Below, in pieces: positions 15,695 through 22,875 of a stretch of DNA of 48,356 nt. How positions within the stretch are numbered: the stretch's first letter is position 1; the number at the start of each line of letters is the position of its first letter. Origin of the DNA: CAZRXG01 sp964603985. Its GTDB lineage: Bacteria; Chloroflexota; Anaerolineae; Aggregatilineales; UBA3940. Location of the stretch: assembly GCA_964603985.1 (NCBI GenBank), contig CAZRXG010000033.1, positions 1-48,356 on the forward strand, read 5' to 3'. A program made the translations under genes and the position numbers. Below the pieces are notes generated by a model. That model was not told the origin of the DNA, made no database searches, and worked only from the letters and a program-made list of their open reading frames with translations.

Positions 15695-16681
15695 TTGACC
15701 ACGAACACGATGGTGTTGCCTAAAATCGAGCGCGATGCCATGTCGCGTAATTATGGCCGTTTTGTCATCAGCCCGTTAGAGCGTGGGTTTGGGACCACTC
15801 TCGGCAACGCATTGCGACGGGTGATGCTCTCGTCCCTGCCGGGATCGGCGGTTACGTCGGTCCGGGTGGCAGATGTTCCACATGAGTTCTCACCCATCCC
15901 CCACGTCCGCGAAGATATGACCCAGTTGCTCTTGCACATCAAGCAGTTGCGCCTGCTTTTGCATGGCGTCGAGTCCGCTCGTCTACGGCTCGATGTGCAG
16001 AGCGGCGTCGTGACGGCCGCCGACCTGATCGCCCCACCTGAGGTGGAGATCAAGAACCCCGATCTGTATCTTTTCACCGTCGATGACGATGATGCCCACA
16101 TCGAGATAGAGCTGGCCGTCGAGGCCGGGTATGGGTATTCTCCCGCCGAGGAGCGCGACCGGCTGCCGATTGGTGAGCTGCCGGTCGATGCCATCTTCAG
16201 CCCGATCCGGCGTGTCAGCTACACCGTCGAGCAGGCCCGTGTCGGGCAGCGCACCAACTACGACCGGCTGGTTCTGGAGGTCTGGTCCGACGGCACCATC
16301 CAGCCCGAAACGGCGATGAGCGAGGCCGCGGCCATCCTGATGCAGCATTTGGGCATCATTGCCAACGTCGACCCCAGCATGTTCAGCCAGGCGGCTGAAC
16401 CGGCTGAGCCGGAAGAGCCTGCTCGCCCCGATTACTACGATCTGCCCATCGAGGGCCTGGATCTGAGCGTCCGCGTCTTTAACTCTTTGAAGCGGACGGG
16501 GATCACCACCGTCGGCGAGGTCCTGGAGATGCTTGAGAAGGGCGAGGACGCGATGCTCGCCATCCGCAACTTCGGCGATAAGTCGCTGGAGGAGTTGTTG
16601 GATCGTCTGCAAGAGAAGGGATACATGCCCGCCGGTGATGAGCAGGCCGGGGTTGCCGAAGCAGACCCGGACGCCGAGTAG
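15695..16681 (+). CDS. rpoA: RNA polymerase alpha subunit
   Basis: Alpha dimerises to nucleate RNA polymerase assembly; its C-terminal domain contacts UP elements and activators. The start is TTG 15695 (MTTNTMVLPKIER), 8 bases after a perfect AGGAGG at 15681-15686; the next in-frame ATG (15710) is too far from that site. The N-terminal domain has GRFVISPLERGFGTTLGNALRRVMLSSLPG. After a linker rich in Glu/Pro/Ala (about 225-240), the C-terminal domain carries LDLSVRVFNSLKRTGI and AIRNFGDKSLEEL. Length of 328 is normal. The 159-base upstream gap shows no convincing promoter. Confidence 0.97.
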   Translation: MTTNTMVLPKIERDAMSRNYGRFVISPLERGFGTTLGNALRRVMLSSLPGSAVTSVRVADVPHEFSPIPHVREDMTQLLLHIKQLRLLLHGVESARLRLDVQSGVVTAADLIAPPEVEIKNPDLYLFTVDDDDAHIEIELAVEAGYGYSPAEERDRLPIGELPVDAIFSPIRRVSYTVEQARVGQRTNYDRLVLEVWSDGTIQPETAMSEAAAILMQHLGIIANVDPSMFSQAAEPAEPEEPARPDYYDLPIEGLDLSVRVFNSLKRTGITTVGEVLEMLEKGEDAMLAIRNFGDKSLEELLDRLQEKGYMPAGDEQAGVAEADPDAE

Positions 16682-16723
16682 TCGTCCCGGCTGCAAGTTA
16701 TCAGTTGAGGTCGTTGGAGAATC

Positions 16724-17230
16724 ATGCGGCATAGAGTAGCAGGTCGCCGCCTTGGGCGCGACACCAATCACCGGAAGATGTTACGGCGGAACCTGATCAC
16801 CGAGTTGTTCCGCCACGACCAGATCAAGACTACCGAGGCCAAGGCCAAGGCGATCCGCTCCCAGGCGGAGAAGTTGATCACCCTGGCCCGCAATCGGGGT
16901 GATCCTGAATACCTGATTGAGCTGGCCGAGGATGGCGAAGAGGAAACCCTGCGCCGTCGGTTGACCGACGCGCAGGCCAACCGCTTGCTGCGGGCCGCTG
17001 AAGCCGAGGACGGGGAGGCCCTGGAGCGCGAGGCAATGGCCATCACGGTGCATGCTCGGCGCCTGGTCGCGCGCGATATCACCGATCGAGAAGTCCTGTA
17101 CAGGCTCTTCCACGATATCGCCCCGCGCTACCTGGGGCGCCCAGGCGGGTATACGCGCATCCTCAAGACGGAGCCGCGTAAGGGCGATGCGGCCAGGATG
17201 GCCGTCATCATGCTCGTCGAGGAGGACTAG
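16724..17230 (+). CDS. rplQ: 50S ribosomal protein L17 with internal insertion
   Basis: L17 surrounds the tunnel exit region. The N-terminal half (MRHRVAGRRLGRDTNHRKML, then LFRHDQIKTTEAKAKAIR) and C-terminal half (FHDIAPRYLGRPGGYTRILK) are canonical. Between LARNRGD (about residue 62) and the usual ARRLVARDI (about 110) lies an insertion of nearly 50 residues, Glu- and Leu-rich and probably helical. This raises length to 168 from about 120. The frame is open and codon use matches the flanks, so it is not a sequencing artefact by appearance. Confidence 0.95.
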   Translation: MRHRVAGRRLGRDTNHRKMLRRNLITELFRHDQIKTTEAKAKAIRSQAEKLITLARNRGDPEYLIELAEDGEEETLRRRLTDAQANRLLRAAEAEDGEALEREAMAITVHARRLVARDITDREVLYRLFHDIAPRYLGRPGGYTRILKTEPRKGDAARMAVIMLVEED

Positions 17231-17250
17231 GCACTCGCAGGCTGGGGGTG

Positions 17251-17991
17251 ATGCGCTACCGGGCCACGCTCGCCTATGACGGCACGGCCTATCACGGGTT
17301 TCAACGGCAGGCCAACGCGCCTACCGTCCAGGGCCGGGTCGAGGCGGCGCTGGAGCGCATCGGGGGCCGGGCGGTCACCCTCATCGGCGCTGGTCGCACC
17401 GACGCGGGCGTTCACGCCACCGGCCAGGTGATCGCCTTTGACCTGGACTGGCGGCATACGCCGGAAGCCTTGTGCAGGGCCTTGAATGCCAACCTGCCGC
17501 CGGATATCGCGGTGCGGGGCGTTCAGGAGGCCGCACCCGGCTTTCACCCGCGCTATGACGCGCGCAGCCGGAGCTACGAGTACCGGCTTTACGTCGCCCC
17601 GGTGCGCGATCCGCTGCGGCGCTGGCGGGCCTGGCATCTGGACAGACCGCTGAACGTGCCCGCGATGCAGCAGGCCGCTCACCGTCTGGTCGGCACGCGC
17701 GATTTCGGCGCCTTCGGGTCGCCGCCGCAGGGCGAGAACGCGGTTCGCACGGTTTTCGAGGCGCATTGGGAGGACGGCCCCGGCCAGGAGCACGTTTTTA
17801 CCATCGTGGCCGATGCCTTCCTGTACCGGATGGTACGTACCAGCGTCGCGACGCTGGTCGAGGTCGGCCAAGGCCGGATGACGCCGGAGACGTTTCGGGA
17901 GGTGCTGGCTGCCTGTGAGCGTGGGCGGGCCGCACCACCGGCCCCACCGCATGGCCTGACGCTGGTCGCGGTAAATTACGGAGAGGACTGA
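17251..17991 (+). CDS. truA: tRNA pseudouridine(38-40) synthase TruA
   Basis: Converts uridines 38-40 in tRNA anticodon arms to pseudouridine. The ATG at 17251 gives MRYRATLAYDGTAYHGFQRQ, the family start; a GTG immediately upstream is alternative. Catalytic D51 lies in GAGRTDAGVHATGQV, and RSYEYRLYV and FLYRMVRTSVATLVEVG follow. The 246-residue length is standard. It sits between rplQ and rplM, as in many Gram-positive-type operons, but the ecf transporter genes often found there are absent. Confidence 0.96.
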   Translation: MRYRATLAYDGTAYHGFQRQANAPTVQGRVEAALERIGGRAVTLIGAGRTDAGVHATGQVIAFDLDWRHTPEALCRALNANLPPDIAVRGVQEAAPGFHPRYDARSRSYEYRLYVAPVRDPLRRWRAWHLDRPLNVPAMQQAAHRLVGTRDFGAFGSPPQGENAVRTVFEAHWEDGPGQEHVFTIVADAFLYRMVRTSVATLVEVGQGRMTPETFREVLAACERGRAAPPAPPHGLTLVAVNYGED

Positions 17992-17999
17992 CCCTCGCC

Positions 18000-18028
18000 A
18001 TCCACCCCGGTGGTGGGCGGGGGTGGAT
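18000..18028 (+). promoter_or_regulatory. Hairpin in rplM 5' leader
   Basis: ATCCACCCC (18000-18008) and GGGGTGGAT (18020-18028) form a perfect nine-pair stem with an 11-base loop. No T-run follows; instead the rplM ribosome-binding site GGAGGAG (18031-18037) starts three bases later. The position suggests a translational control hairpin for the rplM-rpsI pair, which L13 represses in some bacteria; this is inference. Confidence 0.4.
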
Positions 18029-18047
18029 CTGGAGGAGTGTGATAGTT

Positions 18048-18476
18048 GTGAAGACCTATTCGGCGAAGCCAGAGGAGATTGTGCGCAAGTGGCACCTCGT
18101 TGATGCCGACGGCCAGACACTTGGCCGGTTGGCCTCGCGCATCGCCACCATCTTGCGGGGCAAGGATAAGCCGATCTATACGCCGCACCTGGATTGTGGC
18201 GACTACGTGATCGTCGTCAACGCAGAGAAGATTCACGTGACCGGCAAAAAGCTGGACGAGAAGATGTATTATCGGCACTCCGGCTACCCCGGTGGTTTGA
18301 AGGCGTTTACCCTTCGTGAGATGCTTGAGCGTACTCCCGAACGGGTGATCACGCTGGCGGTCAAGCGCATGCTGCCCAAGAACAAGTTGGGCAGGCGTAT
18401 GCTCAAGAAGCTCAAGGTCTACGCTGGCACTGAGCATCCCCACGGCGCGCAGAATCCGGAAGCGTTGGAGCTTTAG
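18048..18476 (+). CDS. rplM: 50S ribosomal protein L13
   Basis: L13 is an early-assembly large-subunit protein. The start is taken as GTG 18048 (MKTYSAKPEEIVRKWHLVDA), 10 bases after GGAGGAG (18031-18037) and matching the common family N-terminus; a GTG at 18039 is one base from that site and unlikely. The 142 residues show LGRLASRIATILRGKDKP, HLDCGDYVIVVNAEKI, YYRHSGYPGG and AVKRMLPKNKLGRRML. Paired with rpsI, as in most bacteria. Confidence 0.96.
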   Translation: MKTYSAKPEEIVRKWHLVDADGQTLGRLASRIATILRGKDKPIYTPHLDCGDYVIVVNAEKIHVTGKKLDEKMYYRHSGYPGGLKAFTLREMLERTPERVITLAVKRMLPKNKLGRRMLKKLKVYAGTEHPHGAQNPEALEL

Positions 18477-18520
18477 ATCACACGGCTTGATCCGCACGAT
18501 CAAGGAAGAGGCAAACTGGA

Positions 18521-18922
18521 ATGGCTACTGAAATGCAGTACTACGAAGGAGTCGGGCGTCGCAAGTCGGCGACCGCGCGTGTGCGCATCTACCCCGGCGG
18601 GTCGGGCGAGTACATCGTCAACGACAAGCCGCTGGCGGATTACTTCACACGCCTGGGCGATGCTTCCAGGCTGATGCAGCCGCTGGCCATCGTTGAGATA
18701 GAGGGCAAGGTCGACATGACGGTGCGGGTTAAGGGCGGCGGTGTCACCGGCCAGACCGACGCGGTTCAGTTGGGCCTGGCACGCGCGCTGCTCAAGTACG
18801 ACCCCGAGCTGCGGCCCGCGCTGCGCAAGGCTGGTTTGCTGACCCGTGACGCGCGTGAGAAGGAGCGCAAGAAGCCCGGTCTCAAGCGTGCCCGTAAGGC
18901 CCCGACCTACACCAAGCGCTAA
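18521..18922 (+). CDS. rpsI: 30S ribosomal protein S9
   Basis: S9 lies in the 30S head; its C-terminal tail reaches P-site tRNA. The 133 residues carry GVGRRKSATARVRIYPG, the VKGGGVTGQTDAVQLGLARAL core, and the tail LLTRDAREKERKKPGLKRARK with terminal TYTKR. The invariant terminal Lys-Arg is present. It follows rplM by 44 bases and is the last ribosomal-protein gene of the locus, closed by a terminator. Confidence 0.97.
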   Translation: MATEMQYYEGVGRRKSATARVRIYPGGSGEYIVNDKPLADYFTRLGDASRLMQPLAIVEIEGKVDMTVRVKGGGVTGQTDAVQLGLARALLKYDPELRPALRKAGLLTRDAREKERKKPGLKRARKAPTYTKR

Positions 18923-18997
18923 AGGCCATCCCTGCCCGTCCGGGCAGTCTGACGCCGGATGGCAGCCTGTCATCTGGCCGTGCGTTGTTCTACCATA

Positions 18998-19020
18998 GGC
19001 CGCGCGAGCGGTCTTTTTTT
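18998..19020 (+). terminator. Intrinsic terminator ending the ribosomal locus
   Basis: GGCCGC (18998-19003), a GCGA tetraloop and GCGGTC (19008-19013, one G-T pair) are followed directly by seven T residues (19014-19020). A further hairpin with a CTGCCC/GGGCAG stem (18932-18947), enclosed by CCATCC/GGATGG arms (18926-18962), lies upstream after rpsI. Together they separate the translation locus from the peroxiredoxin gene that starts 20 bases downstream. Confidence 0.85.
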
Positions 19021-19040
19021 ATCAGTAGGAGAACCGGCTG

Positions 19041-19511
19041 ATGGAAGTGAAACTGAAGGTTGGCGACGAGGCCCCCGATTTCGAGGCGCTGACCGATACC
19101 GGCCAGACGGTCCGGCTGAGCGACTATCGCGGTCGGCGCGTGGTTCTTTACTTCTATCCCAAGGACGATACCCCCGGCTGCACCACCCAGGCCTGCGGCT
19201 TCCGCGATAGCTACCCGCAGATCGAGGCGCGTGACGCGGTGGTGCTGGGCGTCAGCCCCGACGGGCAGGCCAGCCACCAGAAGTTCAAGACCAAGCACGA
19301 TCTCCCCTTCACCCTGCTGGTTGACGAGGATCACGCCATCGCCGAGCTATACGGCGTGTGGGGCGAAAAGTCCATGCACGGCAAGTCGTACATGGGCGTC
19401 ATCCGCAGCCACTTCGTGATCGACGTCCAGGGCAGGCTGGAGGACGTGCAGGTCAAGGTCAGCCCCGATAAAAGCGTCGAGCTGGCCCTCAAGGTGCTCG
19501 CCCAGGAGTGA
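19041..19511 (+). CDS. bcp: Peroxiredoxin, Bcp/PrxQ type
   Basis: Thiol peroxidase reducing hydroperoxides in the cytosol. The 156-residue thioredoxin fold has the active-site sequence YPKDDTPGCTTQACGFRD with peroxidatic C47 and a likely resolving C52 five residues on, the PrxQ alpha2-type arrangement. GDEAPDFEAL near the N-terminus and GVIRSHFVID fit the family. The ATG follows agtaggag. Its stop overlaps the next gene's ATG (TGATG), so both probably form an operon. It lies just behind a terminator and may share no promoter with rpsI. Confidence 0.95.
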   Translation: MEVKLKVGDEAPDFEALTDTGQTVRLSDYRGRRVVLYFYPKDDTPGCTTQACGFRDSYPQIEARDAVVLGVSPDGQASHQKFKTKHDLPFTLLVDEDHAIAELYGVWGEKSMHGKSYMGVIRSHFVIDVQGRLEDVQVKVSPDKSVELALKVLAQE

Positions 19512-20347
19512 TGGTCGTCCTGTCGCACTACCAGGCCCGGCCTTTGCTTCAGGCCAGACAGACGGGTGAGGCGTCTACGTGCGTCTCCCCCGACCTCAAC
19601 CTCAGCCGCGTCGAGGTCACGCTGGACGGCGCGGGGGTCTGTTTCCCCACCGGTGAGCGTGTGACGTGGGCGCAGCTTGAGGAGATCGCCGCCGCCGAGA
19701 ACAGTTGCTTCGTCGTGCGCGAGGGGGCCATCCACGAGGTGCGGGTCTTCTCCGAGGTCACCAACTGGCTGCGCGCGCTCTACCCGACCGGCGGCGCGCC
19801 CACCATGCTCGTCTCCGGTGTGTTGATGCACCGCGTCAAGGATACCGACCCGTACCAGGACACCCTCAAGAAGATCAAGGCTGCCCGTCCATCCGGCGAC
19901 GTGTTGGACACCGCGACCGGCCTGGGCTACACTGCCATCGAAGCGGCCAGGGTCGCCGATCACGTCGTGACGGTCGAGATCGACCCTGCCGCCCTGGAAG
20001 TCGCACGCCTCAATCCCTGGTCACAGGACTTGTTCACCAACCCCGGGATCGAACCGGTCATCGGCGACGTGTACGACGTGGTTGAGGAGTTTGACGACGG
20101 GCGCTTTTCGTGCGTCATCCACGACCCGCCCACTTTCAGCCTGGCCGGTGACCTGTACTCGCGTGACTTCTACGCCGAACTGCACCGCGTCCTGCGCGAG
20201 AAGGGCCGCCTCTTTCACTATGTTGGCGACCCGGAGAGCAAGTCCGGGCAGGGTGTGACCAGGGGAGTCGTCCGGCGGCTGGGCGAGGTCGGCTTCACGC
20301 GCGTTGTCAGGCGTCCTGAGGCGTTTGGTCTTGTCGCGTATAAGTAG
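19511..20347 (+). CDS. SAM-dependent methyltransferase, uncharacterised
   Basis: Class I methyltransferase fold in the C-terminal two thirds: motif I is VLDTATGLGYTAIEAA (about residues 133-148), an acidic TVEIDPAALEVARL follows, and motif IV-like FSCVIHDPPTFSLAG is present. DPPTF resembles the catalytic loop of N- or spermine-synthase-like enzymes, so the substrate cannot be named. The N-terminal 100 residues are beta-rich and not recognised. The ATG overlaps the bcp TGA; an in-frame GTG one codon upstream is possible. A 15-base gap leads to the MazG fusion. Confidence 0.8.
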   Translation: MVVLSHYQARPLLQARQTGEASTCVSPDLNLSRVEVTLDGAGVCFPTGERVTWAQLEEIAAAENSCFVVREGAIHEVRVFSEVTNWLRALYPTGGAPTMLVSGVLMHRVKDTDPYQDTLKKIKAARPSGDVLDTATGLGYTAIEAARVADHVVTVEIDPAALEVARLNPWSQDLFTNPGIEPVIGDVYDVVEEFDDGRFSCVIHDPPTFSLAGDLYSRDFYAELHRVLREKGRLFHYVGDPESKSGQGVTRGVVRRLGEVGFTRVVRRPEAFGLVAYK

Positions 20348-20362
20348 CTCTGAGGAAAACCC

Positions 20363-21841
20363 ATGACACTGTTCATCGTAGGGCTTGGCCCCGGCGACCC
20401 CGGCCAGTTGACCCGCCGGGCGTGGGATGTGTTGAACGGCGCGGGCGACGTTTACCTGCGGACGCGCATCCACCCGACCGTCCCTCACCTGCCGTCCGGC
20501 CCGGTGTATCACAGCTTCGACGACCTTTACGAAGACGCGGGGGATTTCGCCGCGCTCTACGAGGCGATTGTCGGGCGGCTGGTTGAGAAGGCGGAGCAGG
20601 GCGACGACGTGGTCTACGCCGTTCCCGGCGATCCCATGATCGCCGAGGGTACGGTGACGCGCCTCCTGGCGGTATGTGAAGAGAAAAGCATAGACGTCGA
20701 GGTCGTCAGCGGCGTCAGCTTCGTCGAGCCGGTGCTGGCCGCCCTCGGACTGGACGGCGTCGGGGGCCTCCAGTTGCTCGACGCGGTTGAACTGGCCGCC
20801 GCCCACCACCCACCCATCAACCCGGATGCACCCGCCCTGATCGCGCAGTTGTACAGCCAGCAGGTCGCCTCCGATGTCAAGCTCACCCTGATGAACCAGT
20901 ATCCCGACGAGCACCCGGTCACGCTGATCCACGCCGCCGGTACCGGCGAGCAGCGTCTGGAGGCCATCCCCCTCTACCAGATCGACCGCCGCGAGGTCGC
21001 CCACCTGACCACCCTCTACGTGCCCCCCTTCGATTCCGCTCCCGGCGCGGTGACCGGCTTCGAGGGTTTCCAGGAGACGATTGCCCACCTGCGCGCCCCC
21101 GAAGGCTGTCCCTGGGATCAGAAGCAGACGCACCAGACGCTCCGCAACCACCTGATCGAAGAGACCTACGAGGTCATCGACGCCATCGACTCCGGCGATG
21201 CGCTGCGTTTGATGGAGGAGCTTGGCGACCTGCTGATCCAGGTCGTTCTGCACACCCAGATCGCCGTCGACGAGGGCGAGTTCTACATGGCCGAGGTGAT
21301 CCGCCACGTCGACGCCAAGCTCAAGCGCCGCCACCCGCACGTGTGGGGTGATGTCGACGTGCACGGCAGCGTCGGGGAGGTCAAGGTCAACTGGGAGGAG
21401 ATCAAGGCCCGCGAGCGCAAAGAGAAGGGCGAGGCCGAGCGCAGCCTGCTCGACGGCATCCCCCGCGCCATGCCCGCCCTGGCGCTGGCGCACGAGTACG
21501 ACGAGCGTGCCTCGCGCGTCGGCTTTGACTGGCCCGATCAGCAGGGCGTGATCGCCAAGGTGCGCGAGGAGTTCGAGGAGGTTCTCGCCGCCCGCACGCC
21601 TGAGGAGCACTTCGGCGAGATCGGCGACCTGCTGTTTGTGGTGGCCGTGTGGTCGCGCTGGCTGGGCATCAACCCGGAGGACGCGCTGCGTGCCGCCAAC
21701 CGGCGCTTCTACGAGCGTTTCACCCACGTCGAGCGCCGCGCCCGCGAGCAGGAACGTCCCCTCACCGAGATGAGCCTCGAAGAGATGGACGCTCTCTGGA
21801 ACGAAGCCAAAAACAGCTCACAGGGCCGGGACGCAGATTAG
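20363..21841 (+). CDS. mazG: Tetrapyrrole methylase / MazG NTP pyrophosphohydrolase fusion
   Basis: Two-domain protein of 492 residues. The N-terminal part (1 to about 225) is tetrapyrrole-methylase-like: MTLFIVGLGPGDPGQLT, then VVYAVPGDPMIAEGTV. From about 240 it is MazG: APEGCPWDQKQTHQTLRNHL, EETYEVIDAI and EELGDLLIQVVLH carry the EExxE and ExxD metal-binding pattern, with a second MazG-like half (EFEEVLAA, EIGDLLFVVAVWSRW). MazG hydrolyses nucleoside triphosphates to monophosphates. The arrangement matches YabN of Bacillus. Whether the methylase half is active is unknown. Confidence 0.93.
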   Translation: MTLFIVGLGPGDPGQLTRRAWDVLNGAGDVYLRTRIHPTVPHLPSGPVYHSFDDLYEDAGDFAALYEAIVGRLVEKAEQGDDVVYAVPGDPMIAEGTVTRLLAVCEEKSIDVEVVSGVSFVEPVLAALGLDGVGGLQLLDAVELAAAHHPPINPDAPALIAQLYSQQVASDVKLTLMNQYPDEHPVTLIHAAGTGEQRLEAIPLYQIDRREVAHLTTLYVPPFDSAPGAVTGFEGFQETIAHLRAPEGCPWDQKQTHQTLRNHLIEETYEVIDAIDSGDALRLMEELGDLLIQVVLHTQIAVDEGEFYMAEVIRHVDAKLKRRHPHVWGDVDVHGSVGEVKVNWEEIKARERKEKGEAERSLLDGIPRAMPALALAHEYDERASRVGFDWPDQQGVIAKVREEFEEVLAARTPEEHFGEIGDLLFVVAVWSRWLGINPEDALRAANRRFYERFTHVERRAREQERPLTEMSLEEMDALWNEAKNSSQGRDAD

Positions 21842-21877
21842 GCGCAGGCTCCCGGATCGATTTACCGGGACCGCTGA

Positions 21878-21917
21878 AATAGAAAACAGGCCTATCCTGG
21901 ATGTTCAGGTAGACCTG
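21878..21917 (-). terminator. Intrinsic terminator of the tRNA-Pro unit
   Basis: Read on the minus strand, CAGGTCTACCTG pairs with CAGGATAGGCCTG (12 pairs, one bulged A, one G-T), with a short AACATC loop, followed by TTTTCTATTT. Stem bases lie at 21887-21917 and the T-rich tail at 21878-21886. It lies seven bases beyond the 3' end of the tRNA. It may also help stop plus-strand transcription from mazG. Confidence 0.8.
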
Positions 21918-21924
21918 CCTTCAG

Positions 21925-21998
21925 TCGGGGCGGCCGGACTTGAACCGGCGACCTCACGGACCCGAACCGTGCGCGCTGCCAATCTGCGCTACGCCCCG
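21925..21998 (-). tRNA. tRNA-Pro (anticodon CGG)
   Basis: The minus strand folds into a 74-base cloverleaf. The acceptor stem CGGGGCG pairs with CGCCCCG, the D arm is GCGC/GCGC, the anticodon stem CACGG/CCGTG encloses loop TTCGGGT giving anticodon CGG, and the T arm GCCGG/CCGGC encloses TTCAAGT. The C1-G72 pair and A73 discriminator are characteristic of bacterial tRNA-Pro. The 3' CCA is not encoded. It is an isolated tRNA gene with its own promoter and terminator, opposite in direction to its neighbours. Confidence 0.95.
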
Positions 21999-22042
21999 GG
22001 GGTTGCGCGGCCTGTGTCGGGTGCCGCTTTGTAACGGGGCGT

Positions 22043-22071
22043 AGTATATCCTACCCGTGTCGTGTTGACAA
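22043..22071 (-). promoter_or_regulatory. Promoter of tRNA-Pro
   Basis: On the minus strand, -35 TTGTCA (22066-22071) and -10 TATACT (22043-22048) are separated by 17 bases, each matching five of six consensus bases. Transcription would begin near 22036, about 38 bases before the mature tRNA 5' end at 21998. Confidence 0.7.
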
Positions 22072-22103
22072 ATTTCGCTGCCTTCGCCGCCCCGCCGATT
22101 GGC

Positions 22104-22152
22104 CGACTGCTGACCGGCTGACTGCTGACAGCTAATCGCTGATCGCTATCAG
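22104..22152 (+). repeat. GCTGA-type short direct repeats
   Basis: The stretch is built from near-repeats of gactgctgac, ggctgac and gctgatcgct, i.e. degenerate five- to ten-base units around GCTGA. It lies in the 244-base gap between the tRNA and the phosphatidyltransferase gene. A similar stretch occurs at 41571-41620. No coding potential is seen. Confidence 0.55.
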
Positions 22153-22177
22153 ACCTGTTACAGCCGCCGCGCTCCGC

Positions 22178-22206
22178 TTGACAGCCCACCTCGCTGTGCA
22201 TAAGAT
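22178..22206 (+). promoter_or_regulatory. Promoter of the phosphatidyltransferase-lgt unit
   Basis: Perfect -35 TTGACA (22178-22183), a 17-base spacer and -10 TAAGAT (22201-22206, four of six). The next gene starts at 22243, so the leader would be about 30 bases. Confidence 0.65.
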
Positions 22207-22242
22207 TACAGCACCGTCGCGAAGAGGGGCGAATCATCACCG

Positions 22243-22863
22243 ATGACCGATCTGCACGAAGAGAATCCCGCCCGACCTGAGAACCTCACCACCGGGCTGC
22301 GCCGCCTGACAGAGGCCCCCATCGACCGGATTGCGCGCGGGATCGCCTGGCTTGGCCTGGGGCCGAACGCCCTCACGATCACCGGCTTCCTGCTGGCGAC
22401 TGCGTCCGCGATTCTGGCCGCTCAGGGCAAGGTCGTCCAGGCCGGTATCGTCTACGGGTTGGGATCGGCTTTCGATGGTCTGGATGGCGCGGTTGCCCGC
22501 GTCGCCGGGAAGGTCACCCGCTTCGGCGCACTGCTCGATTCGACCCTCGACCGCTACGGCGAGGGGGCGCTGCTGATCGGGCTGGCCTTCCACATGGCGC
22601 ACAGCAACCGGTTGACGGGCGTCGTGCTGGTCGGCGTGTCTTTGCTCGGTTCGCTGATGGTCAGCTACGTCCGCGCCCGCTCCGAAGGGCTGGGAATTGA
22701 GAACAAAGTCGGCCTGCTGACCCGTGTCGAGCGTGTGATCGTCACCCTGCTGGCGCTGCTGACGCGCCAGGTGATGATTGGCCTGTGGGTGCTGGCAATT
22801 TTCACCCACGCGACCGTCGTGCAGCGCGTGTGGGCTGCCTACCGGGCAGCTCGTGACGGGTAG
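22243..22863 (+). CDS. CDP-alcohol phosphatidyltransferase family protein
   Basis: Integral membrane enzyme that transfers a phosphatidyl group from CDP-diacylglycerol to an alcohol. The complete family motif is visible: D78-x2-D81-G82-x2-A85-R86-x8-G95-x3-D99-x3-D103, which binds the CDP moiety through two metal ions. Several hydrophobic spans cover residues 45-205. The 206-residue length and the sequence around FGALLDSTLDRYGEG recall phosphatidylinositol-phosphate synthase-like members, but the acceptor alcohol cannot be deduced. A convincing promoter lies upstream, and an lgt-like gene follows after 12 bases, suggesting a lipid-related operon. Confidence 0.88.
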   Translation: MTDLHEENPARPENLTTGLRRLTEAPIDRIARGIAWLGLGPNALTITGFLLATASAILAAQGKVVQAGIVYGLGSAFDGLDGAVARVAGKVTRFGALLDSTLDRYGEGALLIGLAFHMAHSNRLTGVVLVGVSLLGSLMVSYVRARSEGLGIENKVGLLTRVERVIVTLLALLTRQVMIGLWVLAIFTHATVVQRVWAAYRAARDG

Positions 22864-22875
22864 GGATGCAGCGAT

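Noticed and set aside
18959..19210. Plus-strand frame across the terminator before the peroxiredoxin gene
   Set aside because: It runs through the intrinsic terminator and overlaps the peroxiredoxin start in another frame; no binding site or motif.
20021..21727. Open frame of 568 codons on the minus strand over mazG
   Set aside because: Antisense shadow of the MazG fusion and methyltransferase genes, with repetitive composition and no motifs.
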